Assembly: GCF_014698035.1 (NCBI RefSeq)
Contig: NZ_JACJSF010000003.1
Span: 166,009-230,008, forward strand
DNA length: 64,000 nt
Origin: Desmonostoc muscorum FACHB-395
GTDB taxonomy: Bacteria > Cyanobacteriota > Cyanobacteriia > Cyanobacteriales > Nostocaceae
Direction: 5' to 3'
Below, one piece after another: positions 56,744 to 64,000 of this stretch (its first letter is position 1; the number at the start of each line of letters is the position of its first letter). Position numbers and translations under genes: made by a program. The notes under the pieces were generated by a model. That model saw only the letters and a program-made list of their open reading frames with translations, did no database searches and was not told the DNA's origin.

Positions 56744-59362
56744 ATGCAACCTACTAATCCTAACCAATTTACAGAAAAAGCCTGGGAAGCGATCGCCCAT
56801 ACCCCGGATATTGTTAAACAATATCAACAACAGCAAATTGAAAGCGAACACCTGATGAAGGCGCTGCTAGAACAAGATGGTCTAGCAACTGGAATTCTCA
56901 CCAAAGCGGGTGTTAACCTCCAAAAACTGCGCGATCGCACCGAACAATTTTTTCAACGTCAGCCAAAAGTATCTGGTACTAGCAGTTCTGTTTACTTGGG
57001 ACGCAGCTTAGATACACTTCTAGACCGGGCAGATGTGTATCGCAAAGAGTTTCAAGATGAATATATTTCAATTGAACACTTATTGCTGGCTTACGCTAAA
57101 GATGACCGCTTTGGCAAAGCTTTATTCCAAGAATTCGGTTTAGACGAAGGCAAACTAAAAGATATTATTAAACAAGTTCGGGGGAGCCAAAAAGTGACCG
57201 ACCAAAATCCAGAAGGCAAATACGAAGCACTGGAAAAATATGGGCGTGATCTCACAGAAGCCGCGCGTAAAGGTCAACTCGATCCAGTGATTGGGCGGGA
57301 TGATGAGATTCGCCGCACTGTCCAAATTCTGTCTCGCCGCACCAAGAATAATCCTGTGCTAATTGGTGAGCCGGGTGTTGGTAAAACTGCGATCGCTGAA
57401 GGATTAGCACAGCGCATTATCGCAGGTGATGTACCCCAGTCCCTCAAAGACCGCAAGCTAATTTCTTTAGATATGGGTGCTTTGATTGCGGGGGCAAAAT
57501 TCCGGGGTGAATTTGAAGAACGCCTGAAAGCAGTATTAAAAGAAGTTACTGAATCTGGCGGCAATATTGTTTTATTTATTGATGAAATTCACACCGTTGT
57601 CGGCGCTGGTGCAACCCAAGGCGCGATGGATGCGGGTAACTTGTTAAAACCGATGTTGGCGCGGGGCGAATTGCGCTGTATTGGGGCGACAACTCTAGAT
57701 GAATACCGCAAACATATCGAAAAGGATGCCGCACTAGAAAGACGCTTCCAGCAAGTTTATGTCGATCAGCCCAGTGTAGAAGATAGTATTTCGATTTTGC
57801 GCGGGTTGAGAGAACGTTATGAAAACCACCACGGGGTAAAGATTTCTGATAGTGCTTTAGTCGCCGCCGCCGTATTGTCGAGTCGATATATTAGCGATCG
57901 CTTCCTCCCTGATAAAGCTATTGACTTGGTAGATGAAGCCGCCGCCAGATTAAAAATGGAGATCACCTCCAAACCAGAAGAACTCGACGAAATCGATCGC
58001 AAGATTCTGCAATTGGAAATGGAGAAGCTATCGCTGCAAAAAGAAAGCGATGCCGCTTCTCGTGAACGTCTAGAAAGACTAGAAAAAGAAATTGCCGATC
58101 TCAAAGAAGAACAAAGAACCCTAAATACTCAATGGCAATCTGAAAAAGATATCATTGACAAAATTCAGTCCGTTAAAAAAGAGATTGAACGGGTCAATTT
58201 AGAGATTCAGCAAGCAGAACGCGATTACGACCTTAACCGCGCTGCGGAGTTGAAATACGGTAATTTAACTAGTTTGCATCGTCAGTTGGAAGCAGTAGAA
58301 GCTGAATTGGCAAGCGCCCAAAGAAGTGGAAAATCACTATTACGGGAAGAAGTCACAGAAGCTGATATTGCTGAAATTATTTCTAAATGGACAGGAATTC
58401 CCATCAGCAAGCTGGTGGAATCCGAGAAAGAGAAACTACTGCATTTAGAAGATGAACTACACCACCGCGTGATTGGACAAGAAGAAGCAGTCACAGCCGT
58501 AGCGGATGCAATTCAGCGATCGCGTGCTGGACTAGCTGATCCCAATCGTCCCATCGCTAGCTTTATTTTCCTTGGGCCGACAGGTGTGGGTAAAACCGAG
58601 TTGGCAAAAGCGCTGGCGGGCTATATGTTCGATAGCGAAGATGCGCTGGTGCGAATCGATATGTCGGAATACATGGAGAAACACGCCGTCTCCCGCTTAA
58701 TCGGTGCGCCTCCAGGATATGTGGGTTACGAAGAAGGCGGACAACTTACAGAAGCCATTCGCCGCCGTCCTTACTCAGTGATTCTCTTTGACGAAATCGA
58801 AAAAGCCCACCCTGATGTTTTTAATATCTTCTTGCAAATTCTCGATGATGGTCGCGTCACTGATGCCCAAGGTCATAAGGTGGACTTCAAGAACGCTATT
58901 ATCATCATGACTAGCAACATCGGTTCGCAATACATTCTTGATGTCGCTGGGGATAACGCCCACTACGACGAAATGCGCCGTCGAGTCATGGAAGCGATGC
59001 GGAATAGCTTCCGTCCAGAATTCCTCAACCGGATTGACGAAATCATCATCTTCCACGGTTTAGATAAGAAGGAATTGCGGCAGATTGTGCTGTTGCAAGT
59101 ACAAAGATTACGCCAAAGATTGGCCGATCGCAAAATATCCCTCAAACTCTCGGATATTGCACTTGACTTTTTAGCAGAAGTAGGCTATGACCCAGTGTAT
59201 GGGGCGCGTCCACTGAAGCGGGCAATTCAGCGAGAGTTAGAAACTCAAATTGCCAAAGCTATTTTGCGCGGTGAATTCAACAATGGCGACACCATCTTTG
59301 TAGATGTGCAAAATGAGCGTCTTTCTTTTAGTCGCTTACCCGTTGAGGTGTTTAGCAGCTAA
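56744..59362 (+). CDS. clpB: ATP-dependent disaggregase ClpB
   Basis: The 872-residue Hsp100 protein has an N domain (residues 1-150), AAA1 with Walker A GEPGVGKT (208-215), a long coiled-coil middle domain (about 410-530), AAA2 with GPTGVGKTE (near 610), and the C-terminal domain. [34 protein letters not shown] is present. It solubilises aggregates with DnaK. Cyanobacteria often carry two clpB genes; which one this is I cannot tell. Confidence 0.97.
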   Translation: MQPTNPNQFTEKAWEAIAHTPDIVKQYQQQQIESEHLMKALLEQDGLATGILTKAGVNLQKLRDRTEQFFQRQPKVSGTSSSVYLGRSLDTLLDRADVYRKEFQDEYISIEHLLLAYAKDDRFGKALFQEFGLDEGKLKDIIKQVRGSQKVTDQNPEGKYEALEKYGRDLTEAARKGQLDPVIGRDDEIRRTVQILSRRTKNNPVLIGEPGVGKTAIAEGLAQRIIAGDVPQSLKDRKLISLDMGALIAGAKFRGEFEERLKAVLKEVTESGGNIVLFIDEIHTVVGAGATQGAMDAGNLLKPMLARGELRCIGATTLDEYRKHIEKDAALERRFQQVYVDQPSVEDSISILRGLRERYENHHGVKISDSALVAAAVLSSRYISDRFLPDKAIDLVDEAAARLKMEITSKPEELDEIDRKILQLEMEKLSLQKESDAASRERLERLEKEIADLKEEQRTLNTQWQSEKDIIDKIQSVKKEIERVNLEIQQAERDYDLNRAAELKYGNLTSLHRQLEAVEAELASAQRSGKSLLREEVTEADIAEIISKWTGIPISKLVESEKEKLLHLEDELHHRVIGQEEAVTAVADAIQRSRAGLADPNRPIASFIFLGPTGVGKTELAKALAGYMFDSEDALVRIDMSEYMEKHAVSRLIGAPPGYVGYEEGGQLTEAIRRRPYSVILFDEIEKAHPDVFNIFLQILDDGRVTDAQGHKVDFKNAIIIMTSNIGSQYILDVAGDNAHYDEMRRRVMEAMRNSFRPEFLNRIDEIIIFHGLDKKELRQIVLLQVQRLRQRLADRKISLKLSDIALDFLAEVGYDPVYGARPLKRAIQRELETQIAKAILRGEFNNGDTIFVDVQNERLSFSRLPVEVFSS

Positions 59363-59379
59363 TTAGTCGAATATAAAAC

Positions 59380-59466
59380 ACCTCTCCCTCGTTTTACGCA
59401 GTAAAACCGTCCCTCTCCGACTTGGAGAGAGATAAGCTTGAACTAAAGTTCAAGGCAGGGAGAGGT
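59380..59466 (+). terminator. Four-way-junction terminator downstream of clpB
   Basis: Outer arms ACCTCTCCCT (59380-59389) and AGGGAGAGGT (59457-59466) pair perfectly over 10 bp and are followed by TTTTTT. Three perfect hairpins lie inside: GTTTTAC/GTAAAAC (59391-59407), CTCTCC/GGAGAG (59413-59429) and CTTGAAC/GTTCAAG (59437-59454). It starts 18 bases after the clpB stop and could terminate transcription from both sides. Confidence 0.75.
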
Positions 59467-59521
59467 TTTTTAAACTCACTTTTTAAATGATTGAACTACA
59501 CTATTCCCCATTCCCCATTCC

Positions 59522-60076
59522 CTACTGTTTACAAATTACTTGTCGCATTTTCCGCATATTTGCAGGCAATTCAAAGTTCATTGCTTGTTGAATGAAAATT
59601 GATGGAATAGGAATCAGAGGTGTAGCTTGCACAGTATAAGCAAGTAACGTGCCATTTCCGCAATCTTTGAGTTCTAAATTAGCGTTAAAATCTTCAAAAG
59701 TCCCTTTTTCCATACGGAATTGGATTTGTTGCCCCAGCACCTCTACAACGTTGAGGTAAATTTCCACTTGAGCCGTGAAAAAGAAAAAGGCTTTTTGTGC
59801 TGCTTGATATAGGCGCTTCACTTCACCTTTTTGTGATATCTCGCTTTTAGTGATATCAGGAAAATATTGCACCCACCGGGGATAATCAGTTAATTGCTGC
59901 CAAACTTGCGATCGCACCATCGGCAAATACATCCAGGCTGTCACTGCGCCACCACACGCCTTGTGCGATCGCGTTTCTACCAAAATTTCACCCTGTACCA
60001 GCAACTTTTGTTTATCTTGACTCCAAGCCATATCTGAACCTGCAATAATTGAGTCTGAGATATGAGACGCAGACAT
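59522..60076 (-). CDS. SRPBCC-fold (START-like) protein
   Basis: The 184-residue protein has the cyclase/dehydrase layout: QGEILVETRSHKACGGAVTAWMYLPMVRSQVWQQLTDYPRWVQYFPDITKSE, then QIQFRMEKGTFEDFNANLELKDCGNGTLLAYTVQATPLIPIPSIFIQQAM. SRPBCC proteins bind hydrophobic ligands. No catalytic residues are evident. The ligand is unknown. Confidence 0.88.
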   Translation of the reverse strand: MSASHISDSIIAGSDMAWSQDKQKLLVQGEILVETRSHKACGGAVTAWMYLPMVRSQVWQQLTDYPRWVQYFPDITKSEISQKGEVKRLYQAAQKAFFFFTAQVEIYLNVVEVLGQQIQFRMEKGTFEDFNANLELKDCGNGTLLAYTVQATPLIPIPSIFIQQAMNFELPANMRKMRQVICKQ

Positions 60077-60497
60077 AATGATTTTAGTTACTCCTCAACT
60101 CATCCACCTAAATAGAATTGAAACTACAAGCTATAAAACTTGATTTAGATCCAACCCATTAAATTTTAGTTCCAGTGTAATGCCTATCCTTTCCGGAAAG
60201 GGTGAGTTTTTGGTAATTATTTCAGTTACTTTACTGTAAAACCTGTAGTTTTGATCACAATTAACACAATTAATGCTTAAGTGGACTTGATAATAACAGT
60301 ATTTATAAATGAAAAACTAAGTTCTTAACAGCTAGAATGGCACAAACACTATTTAATATTAAGCACCTTACCCCAAGCTCTGGATAGGATCTCTCGGTTT
60401 TTACGTATTATTTATGATGAAATTGTAACTTCATCATAACTTCATATCTGATTGTCAATATCAAGTGTAATTTCTGTTGAGTTGAGAGGAAAATTAA
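60077..60497 (+). other. Intergenic stretch without gene
   Basis: AT-rich gap between the divergent SRPBCC gene and the small membrane protein. I see no ORF or strong repeat. It should hold both promoters. Confidence 0.45.
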
Positions 60498-60692
60498 GTG
60501 AGTCAATCTTCTTTAAATCGTAGATTAATCCAGATTTTTGGTATTCTTCTTGGTGTTAGTGTAGCCGTTTGGGTACTGAGAGGCTTTGGTATTCTCACTT
60601 TTATTCCAGGTGGAATAATTTTGCTCCTGCTACTAGGGGCGATCGCGATCGGGATTATCAGTTATGCCCAAAGGACTTGGTGGCGTTTGTAA
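60498..60692 (+). CDS. Small two-helix membrane protein, 64 residues
   Basis: GTG start, with GAGAGGA about ten bases upstream. The protein is two hydrophobic helices (IFGILLGVSVAVWVLRGFGIL and FIPGGIILLLLLGAIAIGIISY) with a basic tail QRTWWRL. It does not match a photosystem subunit I know. Conserved-looking but function is unknown. Confidence 0.7.
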   Translation: MSQSSLNRRLIQIFGILLGVSVAVWVLRGFGILTFIPGGIILLLLLGAIAIGIISYAQRTWWRL

Positions 60693-60852
60693 TCTGGATC
60701 TCTCATAATCTGGGAAATTGCCGCCAACGTTACACGCCTTACCCGATAAGCCTTTATACTCTCGTTTAAGAATTATAGCGTGAGCATTTTCACTTACTGC
60801 TAAAAGTATTTAATAGGGAAGCGATGCCAACAATTTATTAGGGGAAAGAAAC

Positions 60853-61014
60853 ATGGCAAAGTATATATGTACCGTTTGCGGCTATGAATATGACCCAGAA
60901 TTCGGCGATCCAGATAGCGATATAGCGCCGGGAACAGCTTTTGAAAATATACCAGATGATTGGGTATGTCCGGTTTGTGGTTCCACAAAAGATCAATTTG
61001 AACTAGTTGAATAG
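60853..61014 (+). CDS. Rubredoxin
   Basis: A 53-residue protein reads [20 protein letters not shown], then [20 protein letters not shown] and ends FELVE. Cys6, Cys9, Cys39 and Cys42 form the Fe(Cys)4 site and the DDWVCPVCG motif is diagnostic. It has no membrane anchor, unlike the photosystem-assembly RubA. It is a soluble one-electron carrier. The ATG has AGGGGAAAG upstream. Confidence 0.95.
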   Translation: MAKYICTVCGYEYDPEFGDPDSDIAPGTAFENIPDDWVCPVCGSTKDQFELVE

Positions 61015-61066
61015 TGAAGATAAAAGCTAGCCTAGTAAAGTACGTGCTATTGAGAAATTTTAGAAT

Positions 61067-62311
61067 TTGCTACCGTTACGAATCGTAGTTATTGGGGGTG
61101 GGGCTGCGGGATTTTTTGGCGCGATCGCTTGTGCTAAAGCCAATCCCGATGCCCAGGTTACTTTACTCGAAGCCAGTCGTCAACCACTGGCGAAAGTGCT
61201 AATTTCTGGTGGTGGACGCTGCAACGTCACTCACGCTTGCTTTGACGCGGAGGAGTTAGTACAAAATTACCCCAGAGGTGCAAAAGCTTTGCGGGGTGCT
61301 TTGACTCGCTTTGGCCCTCAAGATACAGTAGCTTGGTTTGCTGCTAGTGGAGTCTATCTAAAAACTGAAGCTGATGGCCGGATGTTTCCTGTCACCAATA
61401 CTTCAGAAACCATTGTGGAATGTCTGATTAAATCGGTGGCGACATCTGGGGTAAAACTCTGTGTCGGTACACACGTAACTTCGGTGAAACGAAGTACAGC
61501 AGATGAGGGGTTTGATATTCTTCTCAAGTCGGGAGAGACGATTAAATGCGATCGCCTACTTCTTGCCACCGGCAGTAGTATTGTCGGTTATAAAATTGTC
61601 CGAGAGTTAGGTCATCAAATAGAACCGCCAGTACCCTCGTTATTTACCTTCAACATTCTCGATCAAAAGTTGCGAGAGTTAGCTGGAGTTAGCGTTAACC
61701 CTGTCCAATTAAGGTTATCTGCGGGCGGAAAATCCCAATTACAACAAACTGGTCCATTGCTCATTACCCACTGGGGTTTGAGTGGTCCGGCTGTTTTAAA
61801 GCTTTCTGCTTGGGGTGCGAGAGTTTTGCACGAAAGCCGCTATCAAGCCAAATTATTGATTAATTGGCTGCCCCTTATGCACCAAGAACAAGTGCGAGAA
61901 AAAGTTTTAGCAGTTAAAGATGAATGGGGAAAGAAAGCGATCGCATTGCATCGCGGCGTTGATTTACCCCATCGTCTCTGGCAATATATCATTGCCCGTG
62001 CAGGCATTACCACAGACGACCGTTGGGCAGAAATATCTAGCAAAACCTTAAATCAACTGGTGCAAGAACTGACTCAAGGACAATACTTAATCAACGGCAA
62101 AGGAGCCTTTAAAGAAGAATTTGTTACCTGTGGCGGCGTTAACCTCAGAGAAGTCAACTTCAAGACAATGGAAAGTAGGTTAGTTCCTGGCCTTTATTTT
62201 GCTGGAGAAATCTTAGATATTGATGGCGTTACTGGTGGGTTTAACTTCCAAAGTGCTTGGACAACCGGGTATTTGGCAGGGATAGCAATGGCGAATACCC
62301 AGACAGCTTAA
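61067..62311 (+). CDS. HI0933/BaiN-type FAD-dependent oxidoreductase
   Basis: The 414-residue flavoprotein has the dinucleotide-binding GGGAAGFFGAIACAKANP near residues 10-27, the family motif KVLISGGGRCNVTH, FPVTNTSETIVECL and the C-terminal GEILDIDGVTGGFNFQSAWTTGYLAG. The reaction is uncertain across this family. TTG start at 61067. It follows the rubredoxin by 52 bases, so the two may be co-transcribed, possibly as an electron-transfer pair (inference). Confidence 0.92.
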   Translation: MLPLRIVVIGGGAAGFFGAIACAKANPDAQVTLLEASRQPLAKVLISGGGRCNVTHACFDAEELVQNYPRGAKALRGALTRFGPQDTVAWFAASGVYLKTEADGRMFPVTNTSETIVECLIKSVATSGVKLCVGTHVTSVKRSTADEGFDILLKSGETIKCDRLLLATGSSIVGYKIVRELGHQIEPPVPSLFTFNILDQKLRELAGVSVNPVQLRLSAGGKSQLQQTGPLLITHWGLSGPAVLKLSAWGARVLHESRYQAKLLINWLPLMHQEQVREKVLAVKDEWGKKAIALHRGVDLPHRLWQYIIARAGITTDDRWAEISSKTLNQLVQELTQGQYLINGKGAFKEEFVTCGGVNLREVNFKTMESRLVPGLYFAGEILDIDGVTGGFNFQSAWTTGYLAGIAMANTQTA

Positions 62312-62322
62312 GAGAGTTTGTA

Positions 62323-62365
62323 GTAAGTACTTTAGTGCTTAGAAAGCATAGGCTAAAGTCCTTAC
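62323..62365 (+). terminator. Hairpin downstream of the flavoprotein gene
   Basis: GTAAGTACTTTAG and CTAAAGTCCTTAC pair over 13 positions with one mismatch, with an inner TGCTT-AGA-AAGCA stem. Ten bases after the stop codon. A dispersed Nostoc-type hairpin, likely a terminator. Confidence 0.65.
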
Positions 62366-62582
62366 TGCGAACTTATTAAAAATAATGTAGTAGATTACTA
62401 TTTTCACTATTCCACTATTAAACAAGCGTTCTCTTAATTCTTATATATGATTAATCATTTCAAAACTTCGAAGTTTCTAGAGGAGAAATAATCTCTATAT
62501 TAATTACTAATTATCTTGCTAGTACAAAGCGGCAAAAATAAAGCTACCATCCTTTGTAGGTTAATTTTGAACACACCCAACA

Positions 62583-63635
62583 ATGAAATTTAGCGAAATT
62601 ATCAGCCAATTTGGTGAAACAGCCACCAATCATAGCCTGACTAGCAACCCAGACCTTGACCCAGAAATTATAGGGGTAGCAGCCATTGATGAAGCCACTA
62701 ACGGTACTCTCAGCTATGTAGAAGGGCCAAAATTTGGGTCTTTTGTCAGTAAGACCAATGCTACAGCTTTAATTTTGCCCCAAGACGAAAAATTACAAGA
62801 GCTTGCACAAGAGAACGGTATTGTCTGGATATCGACCTCAGATCCGCGACTGTTATTTGCCAAAGCGATCGCACTTTTTTACCAACCATATCGCCCCGTT
62901 CCAGAAATTCATCCCACTGCTGTAATTCACTCCAGTGCAAAAGTTGGTAGTGATGTTTACGTTGGCCCCCATGCTGTAATTCAGCAAGGCGTGGAAATTG
63001 GCGATGGTGCAATTATTCATCCCAATGTGGTGATTTATCCAGATACCAAAATCGGCGATCGCACCACCTTACACGCCAACTGTACTATTCACGAACGCAC
63101 CCGCATCGGTGCAGATTGTGTGATTCACAGTGGTGCAGTCATTGGTGCAGAAGGCTTTGGTTTTGTTCCTAGCCGTACTGGTTGGTTAAAAATGGAACAA
63201 TCTGGCTATACAGTCTTAGAAGATGGGGTGGTAGTTGGCTGTAACACCGCTATTGACCGCCCAGCAGTCGGAGAAACACGGGTAGGCCGCAATACAGTAA
63301 TTGATAACTTAGTACAAATAGGTCATGGCTGCCAAATTGGTTCTGGCTGTGCTATTGCAGGTCAGGCTGGTATGGCGGGGGGCGTTAAACTGGGGAATCG
63401 CGTTATTTTAGCTGGACAAACCGGAATAGCCAATCAAGTGAAAATGGGAGATGGTGCGATCGCATCTGCTCAAACTGGAATTCACAGCGATGTTGCACCA
63501 GGAGAAATTGTCTCAGGAACTCCAGCCATTCCTTACAAACTATATCTCAAGGTATGTGCTGTTTATAGTCGCCTACCAGATATGTATCAATCGCTAAAAC
63601 AATTGCAACGTAAATTAAAAAATAGCAATGATTGA
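62583..63635 (+). CDS. lpxD: UDP-3-O-acylglucosamine N-acyltransferase
   Basis: The 350-residue enzyme adds the N-linked acyl chain in lipid A synthesis. An N-terminal uridine-binding region is followed by many hexapeptide repeats of a left-handed beta helix (IHPTAVIHSSAKVGSDVYVGPHAVI onward). The catalytic-His segment VQIGHGCQIG and the AEGFGFVPSRTGWLKM loop are present. The C-terminal helices (YSRLPDMYQSLKQLQRKLKN) are typical. ATG 62583. Confidence 0.96.
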   Translation: MKFSEIISQFGETATNHSLTSNPDLDPEIIGVAAIDEATNGTLSYVEGPKFGSFVSKTNATALILPQDEKLQELAQENGIVWISTSDPRLLFAKAIALFYQPYRPVPEIHPTAVIHSSAKVGSDVYVGPHAVIQQGVEIGDGAIIHPNVVIYPDTKIGDRTTLHANCTIHERTRIGADCVIHSGAVIGAEGFGFVPSRTGWLKMEQSGYTVLEDGVVVGCNTAIDRPAVGETRVGRNTVIDNLVQIGHGCQIGSGCAIAGQAGMAGGVKLGNRVILAGQTGIANQVKMGDGAIASAQTGIHSDVAPGEIVSGTPAIPYKLYLKVCAVYSRLPDMYQSLKQLQRKLKNSND

Positions 63636-63708
63636 AGGAGGCAGAAAGCAGAACCTTAGAATTAACCACATTGTTGTAACAGTTAAAGTATTAAACTGAT
63701 CTACATCT

Positions 63709-63732
63709 AGTCCAGAACTTAAGTTCTGGACT
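63709..63732 (+). repeat. Perfect 24-bp palindrome
   Basis: AGTCCAGAACTT followed directly by its reverse complement AAGTTCTGGACT. It lies between lpxD and the 5S rRNA terminator and may be the lpxD terminator hairpin or a protein site. Confidence 0.7.
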
Positions 63733-63849
63733 CACAATAGTTTGAAAATCGCGATCGTCTACTGGTGATGCTACGACATTATTTTGCTCCTAAGGCTGCT
63801 TTCTTGACGAGCCCTTCCTGGCTGAGAGGTGAAATAACTTATTGAAAAA

Positions 63850-63888
63850 GAAAAGCCTTATCAACATTAATTGAGAAGGCTTTTCTAA
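63850..63888 (-). terminator. Terminator of the rRNA operon
   Basis: AAAAGCCTT (63851-63859 region) and AAGGCTTTT (63876-63884 region) pair around a loop of about 16 bases. Read on the minus strand it follows the 5S rRNA 3' end by about ten bases and ends in TTTTCTTTTTC. Confidence 0.85.
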
Positions 63889-63895
63889 GTATTAT

Positions 63896-64000
63896 CCCTG
63901 GCACCGAGCTATTTTTGCGTAGGGCGACCCCTAAACTATCGTTGCCGCAACAGCGTTTCACCTCTGAGTTCGGGAAGGGATCAGTGTGGTTCCACCGCGC
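63896..64000 (-). rRNA. rrf: 5S ribosomal RNA, 3' part (runs off the right edge)
   Basis: The reverse complement contains GGTGGAACCACACTGATCCC, TCCCGAACTCAGAGGTGAAAC, GCGGCAACGATAG and the 3' end AATAGCTCGGTGCCAGGG, all 5S rRNA landmarks. The 5' dozen or so bases are outside the window. 23S and 16S genes are expected to the right on the minus strand. Confidence 0.95.

Overview
The window is chromosomal DNA from a filamentous, heterocyst-type cyanobacterium close to Nostoc/Anabaena. Evidence: the HIP1 palindrome GCGATCGC recurs throughout; heptanucleotide tandem repeats (STRR type) fill many intergenic gaps; dark-operative protochlorophyllide reductase genes (chlL, chlN) are present; a NatFGH-BgtA type amino-acid transporter is present; and there is a XisH/XisI pair. 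Everything here is read by eye from sequence and translations; no database search was run.

Layout. 1-17114: the S10-spc-alpha ribosomal super-operon in the cyanobacterial version (rplD fragment, rplW, rplB, rpsS, rplV, rpsC, rplP, rpmC, rpsQ, rplN, rplX, rplE, rpsH, rplF, rplR, rpsE, rplO, secY, adk, infA, rpmJ, rpsM, rpsK, rpoA, rplQ, truA, rplM, rpsI, rpmE, prfA). rpsN, rpmD and rpsD are absent from it. Many gaps hold inverted arms of STRR heptamers, and a multi-stem RNA candidate sits between rpsK and rpoA. 17124-21660: an accessory patch with an unknown protein, an XRE regulator with a repeated upstream operator-like motif, an AT-rich acyltransferase, degenerate sequence, a cyanobacterial hypothetical and a DUF2887-type gene broken by an amber codon. 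21816-26522: an ABC-F ATPase, gpmI, secG and a matrixin-like protease. 26584-27592: a DUF29 gene broken by a 5-bp duplication and an unknown gene. 27717-32693: glycosyltransferase, MFS transporter overlapping recO, and deoC, all on the minus strand. 32800-35608: a solitary cytosine-5 methyltransferase and a WcaI-like glycosyltransferase. 36131-43478: rsfS, a CGLD27-like membrane protein, asparaginase, initiator tRNA, a dynamin/Era-type GTPase, a STAS-sugar transferase fusion, queE and two cyanobacterial conserved proteins. 44020-48133: the four-gene amino-acid ABC transporter operon. 48269-51335: a second accessory patch with xisH (nonsense-broken) and xisI, an unrecognised 355-residue protein, a PIN toxin with its antitoxin, and an AbrB-type antitoxin with a shortened DNA-binding end. 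51509-54779: chlL, a DUF5331-type gene and chlN, one minus-strand operon. 55354-63635: a small inverted-repeat element, small hypotheticals, clpB with a four-way-junction terminator, an SRPBCC protein, a rubredoxin, a flavoprotein and lpxD. 63896-64000: the 3' part of a minus-strand 5S rRNA with its terminator, so an rRNA operon lies beyond the right edge.

Functionally the window is mostly housekeeping (translation, secretion, chlorophyll synthesis, nitrogen uptake, envelope polysaccharide), with two accessory patches where several genes are freshly broken. I found no proven new system. The most promising unexplained items are the rpsK-rpoA intergenic RNA structure, the unknown 355-residue protein beside XisHI and toxin-antitoxin genes, the STAS-sugar transferase fusion, and the paired heptamer arms that punctuate the ribosomal operon.
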